From positions 62,001-126,000 of the forward strand of contig JAXMBI010000013.1 of NCBI GenBank assembly GCA_046349955.1: 64,000 nt of DNA, in the 5' to 3' direction. The stretch is from JBGAPH01 sp046349955 (GTDB lineage: Bacteria > Planctomycetota > Planctomycetia > Pirellulales > JBGAPH01). Of this stretch, positions 8,510-16,016 are shown one piece after another (position 1 is the first letter of the stretch; every line of letters starts with the position of its first letter). The notes under the pieces are model-generated. The model saw only the letters and a list, made by a program, of their open reading frames with translations. It had not been told where the DNA came from and searched no databases. The position numbers and the translations under genes are program-made.

Positions 8510-10189
8510 GTGGCTACGTCGTGCGAGATCGATTCCCGGCCGCTGTTTCCCGACGATGCGAACGATCTGCCCTCCGAGCTGCTGCTCGAGCTGAGCGTTC
8601 ACGATCACGATACGATCGCCGCCCTGTGCGATCATGAGCCCGGCAAGGAGCGCGAAGACTACGCGCTGCATGCCCTGCGGATCGGCGTGCTCGCGCTCCG
8701 GCATGCCCGCGGCCAGCTCGACGCCGAGCTCGTGCGCCGCGAAAGCCAGCGGATGCTGGCCGACTTGCAGGGGCAACTCGGCCTCCACTCGCGCTCCATG
8801 CAAGACTCGCTCTCCGGCTCGCTGCGCGAATACTTCGACCCGGAGAACGGCCGCTTCCCGCAGCGCGTGGAGAGCCTGGTCAAGCGCGACGGCGAACTCG
8901 AGCAACTCCTCCGCCGGCAGATCGGCGGGCAAGACTCGGAGCTCGTGAAAACTCTCGTCTCGCACGTGGGGCAGCAGAGCCCGCTCTTCAAGCTGCTCGA
9001 CCCGCGCGAATCGCAGGGGCTGCTGTCGGCGCTGCGCACGACGCTCGACGAGGAGCTGGCCGGCCAGCGCGAAAAGGTGCTCTCCGAGTTCTCGCTCGAC
9101 AACAAGCAAGGCGCCTTGGCCCGCTTGCTCGATGAGTTGGCCGAGTGCCACGGGCAGCTCACCGACGGCTTGCAGAAGCGCATCGACGAAGTCGTCAAGC
9201 AGTTCTCGCTCGACGAAGAGAACTCGGCTCTAAGCCGGTTGGTGAAGAACGTCGACCATGCCCGCCGCACGATCACGAGCGAGTTCTCGCTCGACAACGA
9301 GCAATCGGCCTTCTCCCGGCTGCGGGTGATGCTGGAATCGAACAGCCAGGCGATCCACAGCAACCTGACGCTCGACGACGAGCATTCGGCCCTCGCCCGC
9401 CTCAAGCGCGAGCTGTTCGAAATCATTCGCACGCACGGCGAGACGCAGGCCAAGTTCCAGCTCGAGGTAACCGGCGCGATCAAGGAGATGGCCGCCCGCA
9501 AAGCGGAGAAGGACCGCGGCACGCGGCACGGCGAAGACTTCGAGGCGGCGGTGGTCGAATACGTGCAGCGGCTGACGCAGGAACAGCACGACTGCTTCGA
9601 GCACGTGGGCGCCCGCACCGGCATCATCCGGCACTGCAAAACCGGCGACTGCGTAATCGAGCTGGGGCCCGATACGCGGGCGCCGGGCGCCAGGATCGTG
9701 ATCGAGGCCAAGCAGGAAGCAGGCTACACACAAGCCGACGCCCGCAAGGAGCTCGACGAAGCCCGCCGCAACCGCGGGGCCGAGGTGGGCCTGTTCGTCT
9801 ACTCGAAACGCGTAGCCCCGGCGGGCCAGTGCGAACTCGAGCGGCTGGGGAACGACGTCTTCGTTGTCTGGGACGCCGAGGATCCGAGCAGCGATCTCTA
9901 TCTCAAGGCGGCGCTCATGCTCTGCCGGGGCATGTGCGTGGTCGGCCGTAAGCAAGACGATCCGCACCAAGACGACTTCGTGGCGATCGACAAGGCGCTC
10001 GCCACGGTGCAAAAGGAAATCGAGCGGCTCGACAAGTTCACCTCGGCCGCCGAAACGATCAAGCGCAACGCCGACGAGGTCGCCAAGAACGCCGAGCTGA
10101 TGCGCTCGCACCTTGACAAACAGGTGACGCTGCTCGAGGACCGGATCGGGGGGCTGCGGCAGGCACTGGGAACGCCGGCAGGCGAGTAA
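8510..10189 (+). CDS. Unrecognised coiled-coil protein with possible PD-(D/E)xK nuclease core
   Basis: A GTG start with AAGGAG seven bases upstream gives 559 residues, cytoplasmic by appearance. I do not recognise the family. Residues 1-190 are charged and helical. Four related units (FSLDNKQGALARL-type) begin at about 193, 231, 258 and 285, the last three spaced 27 residues apart. After a basic linker comes GEDFE (341-345), then GDCVIELG (379-386) and IVIEAKQE (396-403). The order E..D..ExK and the beta-strand character match the PD-(D/E)xK nuclease fold, as in DUF2130- and RmuC-like proteins. The C-terminus (about 490-550) is coiled coil. It stands alone between convergent and co-directional neighbours. 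A palindrome TGTACTGTACA lies at 8406-8416, about 95 bases upstream. Confidence 0.7.
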   Translation: MATSCEIDSRPLFPDDANDLPSELLLELSVHDHDTIAALCDHEPGKEREDYALHALRIGVLALRHARGQLDAELVRRESQRMLADLQGQLGLHSRSMQDSLSGSLREYFDPENGRFPQRVESLVKRDGELEQLLRRQIGGQDSELVKTLVSHVGQQSPLFKLLDPRESQGLLSALRTTLDEELAGQREKVLSEFSLDNKQGALARLLDELAECHGQLTDGLQKRIDEVVKQFSLDEENSALSRLVKNVDHARRTITSEFSLDNEQSAFSRLRVMLESNSQAIHSNLTLDDEHSALARLKRELFEIIRTHGETQAKFQLEVTGAIKEMAARKAEKDRGTRHGEDFEAAVVEYVQRLTQEQHDCFEHVGARTGIIRHCKTGDCVIELGPDTRAPGARIVIEAKQEAGYTQADARKELDEARRNRGAEVGLFVYSKRVAPAGQCELERLGNDVFVVWDAEDPSSDLYLKAALMLCRGMCVVGRKQDDPHQDDFVAIDKALATVQKEIERLDKFTSAAETIKRNADEVAKNAELMRSHLDKQVTLLEDRIGGLRQALGTPAGE

Positions 10190-10195
10190 CGCCCT

Positions 10196-10230
10196 CAAGG
10201 CACGAGATCGGCGTGCGATTTCGTGCCTTG
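10196..10230. terminator. Hairpin terminator between convergent genes
   Basis: CAAGGCACGA (10196-10205) pairs perfectly with TCGTGCCTTG (10221-10230) across a 15-base loop. It lies just after the stop of the gene at 8510 and before the end of the minus-strand gene at 10314. No strong T-run follows, so the termination role is inferred from stem and position. Confidence 0.55.
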
Positions 10231-10313
10231 GGGGGCGGGCTTTTCGAGGCCCAGCCCTGCTAAGCTGGTTGCCGACTTGCCCCCCGTGACTCACAGGGGG
10301 CTAATGAAGGCGG

Positions 10314-11036
10314 TTAGCGCGGGCGGCCTTTGGGGCCTCCCTTCGGTCCTCCTTTAGGACCGCCCTTGGGGCCGCCTTTCGGTCCACCCTTCGGTCCGCC
10401 AGCGGGGCCGTCGTGCGGCGGCGCGGGTTCGACGAGCACGCCGTTGATCGTCGTCGCCCGGAGGATTTGCTTCCCGCTGGCGAGCTTGCGCAGGCGGCCC
10501 TCGGCGGTGAGTTCTTGCCCGACCTCGAGCCGCACGCGCTGCGCCTCGCGGGGGCCGAGCTGCACGAAGTCTCCGTTCTCGAGCACGAAGCCGTTCGTCT
10601 CGCCGTGGCGGCCATAGTTGAGCGACTTGATGACGCCCTTGAGCTCGGCCGGAGGCGCATCTTCTTCAGCCACGACGAGCGTCTTCTCGCCGGCTGCGAG
10701 CTTTTCGAGCCGGTACACACGGTGATCGCCCTCGCTCCGCTCGGGGCGGACTTCGGCGGTCAGCGCGCCTGACTCGGCGATCGCAGCCACCTGCTCGGCC
10801 AGTTCGGCCGGAAAGTTGAGCTGCACGACCCCCTGTTCGGTGGCCAGCATCAGGCTGTCGTAGGTTCCCTGCGGGTTGTAGTTGTAGCCCTTGAGCTGCC
10901 CGGCGACCTCTTCGCGCGGGCCGTGCTCTTCATGCGGCGGCGGACCGGGGGGCGGCTCGGGGCCGTCGGCCGGCCCTTCCCACAACACGGCCGACAGCAC
11001 CAGGCCGGCCAACGTGATCAGGGGTGCGTAGTTCAT
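10314..11036 (-). CDS. Secreted hypothetical protein with GGPK-repeat tail
   Basis: A 240-residue protein with a signal peptide (MNYAPLITLAGLVLSAVLW). The mature part has two related beta-rich stretches, each a short OB-fold-like unit (VAGQLKGYNYNPQGTYDSL and LKGVIKSLNYGRHGETNGF), suggesting an internal duplication. It ends in about seven tandem GGPK units, a low-complexity basic tail. The start codon overlaps the stop of the upstream membrane-protein gene (ATGA), so the two are translationally coupled, and GGAG lies at normal distance. Function unknown. The basic tail might bind nucleic acid, acidic polymers or the envelope, which is speculation. Confidence 0.75.
   Translation of the reverse strand: MNYAPLITLAGLVLSAVLWEGPADGPEPPPGPPPHEEHGPREEVAGQLKGYNYNPQGTYDSLMLATEQGVVQLNFPAELAEQVAAIAESGALTAEVRPERSEGDHRVYRLEKLAAGEKTLVVAEEDAPPAELKGVIKSLNYGRHGETNGFVLENGDFVQLGPREAQRVRLEVGQELTAEGRLRKLASGKQILRATTINGVLVEPAPPHDGPAGGPKGGPKGGPKGGPKGGPKGGPKGRPR
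10322..10402. repeat. Tandem 12-base repeat encoding GGPK units
   Basis: A 12-base unit with third-position variation is repeated about seven times at the 3' end of the gene and encodes GGPK in each copy. The copy number may vary between strains. Confidence 0.8.
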
Positions 11037-11620
11037 GCGAGTTCTCCTTCACCAGGGGTTGGGCTCGAGGCCGGCGCCGCGTCGGCGGGCAGGGCCTCGA
11101 AGCGCGAATCATTCTGCGAGTACTTCCGTTCGTATTGGGCGAAGCCGATGCGGACCGCGCCCAGCAGTGACAACACTAAACCGGCCGCCACGCTGGCCAG
11201 CCCCAGGGCGGCCTGCGTTTGGGCGCGCTGCCAGGCTTCGTGCGCGGGGTTCGGCGGCGGCGGAGGGGGGCGGCGTGGCGGCGGCCCTTTGCCTTTGCCC
11301 GCCGGCGGGGGCGGCTCGTCAGGCGGTTCGAACAAGGCGCCCAGCGTGTTGGCCTCCGGCATTGCGACGTCCGGCGTCAGGCCAATCGCCAGACCGCCGG
11401 CCAACAGCAGCCCCAGCCCCAGCGTGAGCGTGAGCACGCCTGCCCGCAGCGAATCGAGCCAGTAGGGGGGCCCGCCGCTGGGCAGGGGAATGCCCCGCTC
11501 CAAGGCGGTCTTCACGAGCTCGAAGCGATGCCGGTCGCTCTGCCAGCGGAGGAGAACGTAGCCCCCCACGGCCAGCAGGGCAAAAACCACTCCAAATCCT
11601 GACCAAAATGCATGTGCCAT
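11033..11620 (-). CDS. Membrane protein with proline-rich loop
   Basis: A 195-residue protein with an N-terminal membrane segment (about 5-25), a second at about 60-85 and a third at about 135-160. A loop at about 95-125 is almost pure Pro/Gly/Lys (GKGKGPPPRRPPPPPPNP). The architecture resembles small DUF6249-like membrane proteins that accompany ECF sigma factors in Bacteroidetes and planctomycetes, but the match is loose. It overlaps the downstream secreted-protein gene by four bases. An ECF sigma factor gene starts on the opposite strand about 250 bases away, beyond a pair of family C repeats. Confidence 0.7.
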   Translation of the reverse strand: MAHAFWSGFGVVFALLAVGGYVLLRWQSDRHRFELVKTALERGIPLPSGGPPYWLDSLRAGVLTLTLGLGLLLAGGLAIGLTPDVAMPEANTLGALFEPPDEPPPPAGKGKGPPPRRPPPPPPNPAHEAWQRAQTQAALGLASVAAGLVLSLLGAVRIGFAQYERKYSQNDSRFEALPADAAPASSPTPGEGELA

Positions 11621-11757
11621 GAACCGGGTCCTCGCTTCGTTGCCGCGAACTGCACTCGTTAGTGGCGGGGCGAACCCGCGCGGTTTCAGCCGGATCGATT
11701 TTTTCCCCGAGTGAAACCGCGATCCGCGTCCGCGCCACTAAGATGGGAAGGTAGTTG

Positions 11758-11860
11758 TAGGGTGTGTCAAGCGAAGCGCAGACGCACCAACGCTGAACCC
11801 ACGATGCGACCCGGTGGAGTGCTCTGGCGGTGCGTCCGCGCTTCGCTTGACGCACCCTAC
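11758..11860. repeat. Inverted pair of family C palindromic repeats
   Basis: The element at 11758-11789 (GTAGGGTGTGTCAAGCGAAG...) and its inverted copy at 11829-11860 flank about 40 bases. The same family occurs at 24999-25033 and at 36520-36554 inside epmA. Here the pair lies in the divergent promoter region between the membrane protein and the sigma factor. Confidence 0.75.
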
Positions 11861-11874
11861 TCCATGGAACCCCG

Positions 11875-12432
11875 ATGCCTGATGCGGCGTCTACGAGCCC
11901 TGAAGCCAGCCTCCGGCGTCTGCAGCGCCGCGACGCGGGGGCCTTTGCAGAGCTCGTGGACGAGTGGCAGCCGGCGATTCTGGGATGGTGCCAGTCGCTC
12001 GGCCTCCGCGGCGCCGATATCGACGCCGCGGCCGCCGAAGTCTTCTGGCAAGTCTACCAAAGCCTGCCGAGCTTCGACGGCCGGTCGAAGCTCGGCACCT
12101 GGATCCATCGCATCGCCTGGCGAACGATCGGCCGTGTCCGACAGCAAGCACGCGCCCACGCGCCCGTGGACCTGGTCGATGAACCGGCCGCGAACCTCGT
12201 CGAGCCCGGCGGCGCCCTCGAACTGCTCGAGCAACAGGAGCGACTGTGGAGGGCCGTGGCCCGGCTCGAGCCGCGCCAGGCGGCCGCGGTCGATTTATAC
12301 TACCGACAGCAGATGCCGCTCGAGGAAGTGGCCGCCGCGCTCGAGTGCCCGATCGGCACGGTCAAAACGCTGTTGTTTCGTGCCCGCGAGAGACTGAAGC
12401 CCGTGTTGCAGCGAGAGGGAATCGCCCCATGA
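11875..12432 (+). CDS. ECF-type RNA polymerase sigma factor
   Basis: 185 residues with the standard two-domain ECF layout. Region 2 (about 22-90) includes DAAAAEVFWQVYQSLPSFDG and the GTWIHRIAWRTI stretch that contacts the -10 element. Region 4 (about 125-180) contains LEEVAAALECPIGTVKTLLF, the HTH for the -35 element. The gene overlaps the following small membrane-protein gene by four bases (ATGA), typical of a sigma/anti-sigma pair. Its promoter region contains the family C repeat pair. Regulon unknown. Confidence 0.9.
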   Translation: MPDAASTSPEASLRRLQRRDAGAFAELVDEWQPAILGWCQSLGLRGADIDAAAAEVFWQVYQSLPSFDGRSKLGTWIHRIAWRTIGRVRQQARAHAPVDLVDEPAANLVEPGGALELLEQQERLWRAVARLEPRQAAAVDLYYRQQMPLEEVAAALECPIGTVKTLLFRARERLKPVLQREGIAP

Positions 12433-12866
12433 ACCGCCTGCCCGTTGACGACGCGTTCGATCCGCTGCTCGCGGCCGCGCTGCAGGCCCGGCCTTTGCCC
12501 GTGGGCAACCCGCGGCTGGCCAACGAAATCCTCGCGCGGGCACGGCGGTCGGAAGCCCAGGCCACGGCCGCGCTCCGCCGGGTCCGCTGGGCACAGCAAG
12601 CGGCCACGCTGGTGGCCGCGGCGTTGTTGCTAGTCATTGCGCTCGTGGTAGGGGCTCAGATCTTGGCGGCCGGCACGAGCGCGCTGGCCGATTCGACTGC
12701 GATCGAGACGTCGATCGCTTCCCTCGATGAGGCTACGGCCACGAGCCTTGGGAGCGCGACCACGCAGATGGCCGCCTCGTTCGGCCTGGGCCTGGCCTTG
12801 GCCGTCACGCTGCTGATCGGCGTGCACAGCGGACTCTCGGGCAACGCCGCGCGATTGCGCTGGTAG
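12429..12866 (+). CDS. Probable membrane anti-sigma partner
   Basis: 145 residues. The N-terminal 55 residues are helical and cytoplasmic, then comes a membrane segment (about 58-80), a short outer stretch and a second membrane segment (about 115-135). It has no Cys and no HxxxCxxC zinc anti-sigma motif, so its role rests on the ATGA overlap with the sigma gene and its topology. It ends 27 bases from the end of a second, convergent sigma/partner module. Confidence 0.65.
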   Translation: MNRLPVDDAFDPLLAAALQARPLPVGNPRLANEILARARRSEAQATAALRRVRWAQQAATLVAAALLLVIALVVGAQILAAGTSALADSTAIETSIASLDEATATSLGSATTQMAASFGLGLALAVTLLIGVHSGLSGNAARLRW

Positions 12867-12893
12867 GCCGAAGCGTCTAGCTCGACGCGCGCC

Positions 12894-13523
12894 TTAGCGC
12901 GGTTCGTCGAGCCGTTGGCGGAGTTCCTCGATTTCGCGGCGCAGTTCGGCCACCACGGCGTCGGTCTGCGACTGTTGATCGGCCCGCTCGCGCAGCTCGC
13001 TCTGCAAGCGCTCGATCACCAGTTCGAACGCCGCCACCTGCCGCCGCAGCAGCGCGGCCTCGTCGCGCATCGGCAGACGGCTCGGGCGCGGCAAGGTTCG
13101 CGGTCCCGCGCCGACCAGGCTGTCGGTCGCCTGCGTGCGCGAGGCCTCGAGCGACGGTTCTTCGGACCGTACGACCTTGAGCGGAGACGCCAACGGGCGT
13201 CCATCGGCCAGCGCCGTTGCCGATGCAACCGCTTCTGTCTTGGCGTCTGTGGCGAGCTGCCGTGCGCTTGAACGCGACGTCCACCAAGCTGCTGCCCCGA
13301 CGCCCGTGGTGAACGAGGCGGCCGCCACCGCGGCGGCCCAAGCCCAGCGGCGCGAACGAGCACGCGGCCGTGGCGGCGGATAGCGCTCGGCCAGCCGCGC
13401 GCTATCGTCCTGGAGCTGCTCGGCGATTGCCGCCAACTCGTCGGGCAGGTCGGCTGTCAGACGCGGCTCGGGGCCGGCAGACGGCAACGGTTCGGCGGTG
13501 AACAATCGTGGTTCAAACTGCAT
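12894..13523 (-). CDS. Membrane protein with coiled coil, probable anti-sigma partner
   Basis: I use the ATG at 13523 (MQFEPRLF), giving 209 residues; a longer upstream reading would only run back through the sigma gene. The N-terminal 80 residues are cytoplasmic and acidic, with a Pro/Arg patch before one membrane segment (about 88-110). The outer part ends in a coiled coil (about 165-205, rich in Glu, Arg, Gln and Leu). The gene overlaps the 3' end of the upstream ECF sigma gene by 11 bases, as expected for a regulator of that sigma factor. No zinc anti-sigma motif is present. Confidence 0.65.
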   Translation of the reverse strand: MQFEPRLFTAEPLPSAGPEPRLTADLPDELAAIAEQLQDDSARLAERYPPPRPRARSRRWAWAAAVAAASFTTGVGAAAWWTSRSSARQLATDAKTEAVASATALADGRPLASPLKVVRSEEPSLEASRTQATDSLVGAGPRTLPRPSRLPMRDEAALLRRQVAAFELVIERLQSELRERADQQSQTDAVVAELRREIEELRQRLDEPR

Positions 13524-14118
13524 GGTGCTTGCAGCTCGACGGTTCGGGGAGTGGAAGGGTTTCTTCGCGCCACGCTTCGCCCAGCCGCCCGCGCAGCGCA
13601 GCGAGACCATGGAAGATGCGCGACTTCACGGTGCCGACAGGGCAGCCTAACGCCTCGGCGATTTCTTCGTACTTGAGTTGCTCACTGAAGCGCAGCACGA
13701 GGGCCTGCCGTTGGCCGTCGGGCAGGTGAGCGACCTCGGCCCAGAGGCTGCGGCGCCATTCGGCCGCCTCGACAGGAGCGTCGGCCGAGGGATGCTCGTC
13801 GAGTCCCGCCAGCCGCACGAGCCCTTGCCAAACCCGCTGCCGCAAACCGCGCTTGCGCCGCTCACGTCGCTCGAGGTTCAGCAGGATTCCATAGAGCCAG
13901 GTATACAGGCTGCTTCGCCCTTCGAACCGGTCCGCCTGGGCCGCCATGACCAGGAAGGTTTCCTGGGCCAGATCGTCGGCGTCCCAGGGGTTGCCGGTGA
14001 GAACGAGCGCCGCCCGATGGATCCGCGCGAAGTACAACTCGCTGGCCGCCCGGGCCTCGACGGGCAGAGCCGAGGCACGCCGCGATAGGTCGACATCCGT
14101 GCGCTGGCGATCAGACAT
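13513..14118 (-). CDS. ECF-type RNA polymerase sigma factor
   Basis: Start at ATG 14118 (MSDRQRT), preceded by GAGGTGA; 201 residues. Region 2 shows GNPWDADDLAQETFLVMAAQ and FEGRSSLYTWLYGILLNL. Region 4 shows YEEIAEALGCPVGTVKSRIF. This is the classic DDLAQETF...GTVKSR pattern of ECF sigma factors. It is followed by an overlapping membrane/coiled-coil protein gene. The module converges on another ECF module that ends at 12866, so two independent signalling pairs are back to back. Confidence 0.92.
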   Translation of the reverse strand: MSDRQRTDVDLSRRASALPVEARAASELYFARIHRAALVLTGNPWDADDLAQETFLVMAAQADRFEGRSSLYTWLYGILLNLERRERRKRGLRQRVWQGLVRLAGLDEHPSADAPVEAAEWRRSLWAEVAHLPDGQRQALVLRFSEQLKYEEIAEALGCPVGTVKSRIFHGLAALRGRLGEAWREETLPLPEPSSCKHHAV

Positions 14119-14487
14119 GCAAGTCACCTCAGGCGGGCGAAGCTGGAGCAATCTTCATCCTACTCTCCGGCTCGAAGCGCTGCATGCCCTGCGATCCGCA
14201 GCACCCGTTGTGCTGCCCCCTCATTTGTGACGCGTGCCCGTCGGAAAGTTCAATCGACTGGGCAAATCCGCCCGATCGTAAGGGTGTGGAAACCCTGGCA
14301 GTTTGGAAGGCGGTTGGTCCGGGCGGCGTCCGCGGCGGTTTCCCGTCGGGGGGTGTTTTGCTAGGTTAGGGTGAGACGTGCCCTAGGGGTTGCAGCGGCC
14401 GTAGCGTTGGCAGGGGCGGCGGCCGCGCCCACGAGAATCGGGCAACGTTCGCCGCGGGATGCGCGTGGCAGCAAGGAGCGGACAACT
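14119..14487. other. Divergent intergenic region upstream of glgA and an ECF gene
   Basis: No convincing gene. A small perfect hairpin GCAGCAC/GTGCTGC lies at 14198-14216. The region must hold the promoters for glgA (plus) and the ECF sigma gene (minus), but I see no clear -35/-10 pair. Confidence 0.5.
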
Positions 14488-15978
14488 GTGAAGATTCTGA
14501 TCGCCACCAGCGAAGCGACGCCGTTTGCCAAGACCGGCGGTCTGGCCGACGTCTGCGGCGCCCTGCCGGGAGAACTCGCGCGGCTGGGGCACGAAGTGGC
14601 CCTGATCATGCCGGGCTACCGCCGGGCGCTGGCCAGCGGGGCGGCGATCGAAGATACGGGCGTCGGCATCACCGTCCCCATCGGCCGCAAGCAAGCCAGC
14701 GGCCGCTATCTGCGCGGCGAGCTGCCGGGCACGAACGTGCCGGTCTACTTCGTCGATCAGCCGAGCTACTTCGATCGCGACGGCCTCTATGGCGAGGGGG
14801 GCCACGATTACGACGACAACTGCGAGCGGTTCGTCTTCTTCTCCCGCGCCGTGGTCGAGGCAGTCGAGGCGCTCTCGCTCTGGCCCGACGTGGTGCATCT
14901 GAACGACTGGCAAACGGGGCTCGTGCCGGCCTACCTGAAGATCGAGGGGCGCGACCGCGCCGGCTACGAACGGCTGACGTCGCTGCTCACGATCCACAAC
15001 ATTTCGTACCAGGGCCAGTTCTGGCACTGGGACATGCTGCTGACCGGACTCGACTGGAAGTACTTCAACTGGCACCAGATGGAGTTCTTCGGCAAGCTCA
15101 ACCTGCTGAAGACGGGGCTGGTGTTCGCTGACGCCGTGAATACGGTGAGCCCCCGCTATGCGGAAGAGATTCAAAGCGCGCCCTTGGGCTGCGGCCTCGA
15201 AGGCGTGCTCCACCTGCGGCGGGACGTGTTGAGCGGCATCATCAACGGCGTCGACTACGGCGAGTGGAACCCCGCGACCGACCGCCACCTGCCGGCCAAC
15301 TACGACGCCGAGCACGTGCAGCCAGGCAAAGGCAAGTGCAAGCAAGCCCTGCAGGAAGAGCTGGGGCTGGCCGTCGATCCGAAGGCGCCGTTGATCGGCT
15401 TCGTCGGTCGGCTCGTTGACCAGAAGGGAATCGACCTCGTGCTCGCGGCGATGCAGGAATGGGCCGCCGGCTCCGAGGTGCAGTGGGCGATTCTCGGCAC
15501 CGGTGAGCCGCACTACCACGAGCTGCTGAGCACGCTCGCCCGCCGCTTCCCCCGCAAGGTGGCCGCGCGGCTCGAGTTCTCCGATCCGCTCGCCCGGCGC
15601 ATCGAAGCCGGGGCCGACATCTTCCTCATGCCCAGCCGCTTCGAGCCTTGTGGGCTGAACCAGCTCTACAGCCTGAAGTACGGCGCCGTACCCTTGGTGC
15701 GGGCCACCGGCGGCCTGGCCGACACGATCACCAACGCGACCGAGCAAACCCTGGCCGCGCGCACCGCCAACGGCTTCAGCTTCCACGACTACAGCACGCT
15801 GGCTCTTTCCGAAACCCTGCGGCGGACATGCGACCTGTATCTGCACCATCCTGAGGTCTGGGCGCAACTGCTCGACACGGGAATGCACCAGGACTGGTCT
15901 TGGAGCTCGAGCGCCCGGCAGTATGTCGAGCTTTACGGACGCACGCGGGCCCGCGCCCGCGTGCTCGCCACCGCCTAA
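14488..15978 (+). CDS. glgA: Glycogen/starch synthase (ADP-glucose type)
   Basis: A GTG start at 14488 with AAGGAG upstream gives 496 residues, normal for GlgA; the frame is open further upstream but without family sequence. GlgA adds glucose from ADP-glucose to alpha-1,4-glucan chains. Motifs: KTGGLADV (15-22, nucleotide-sugar binding), NDWQTGLVP, LLTIHNISYQG, and the C-terminal GT5 signature MPSRFEPCGLNQLYSLKYG with catalytic Glu, followed by RATGGLADT. A GalT-like gene and a GH57 glucanotransferase follow on the same strand, forming a glycogen or alpha-glucan group. Confidence 0.95.
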   Translation: MKILIATSEATPFAKTGGLADVCGALPGELARLGHEVALIMPGYRRALASGAAIEDTGVGITVPIGRKQASGRYLRGELPGTNVPVYFVDQPSYFDRDGLYGEGGHDYDDNCERFVFFSRAVVEAVEALSLWPDVVHLNDWQTGLVPAYLKIEGRDRAGYERLTSLLTIHNISYQGQFWHWDMLLTGLDWKYFNWHQMEFFGKLNLLKTGLVFADAVNTVSPRYAEEIQSAPLGCGLEGVLHLRRDVLSGIINGVDYGEWNPATDRHLPANYDAEHVQPGKGKCKQALQEELGLAVDPKAPLIGFVGRLVDQKGIDLVLAAMQEWAAGSEVQWAILGTGEPHYHELLSTLARRFPRKVAARLEFSDPLARRIEAGADIFLMPSRFEPCGLNQLYSLKYGAVPLVRATGGLADTITNATEQTLAARTANGFSFHDYSTLALSETLRRTCDLYLHHPEVWAQLLDTGMHQDWSWSSSARQYVELYGRTRARARVLATA

Positions 15979-16016
15979 GCCGGTCGGCAGGATGCCCGAA
16001 GCCCACACGAAACTAA

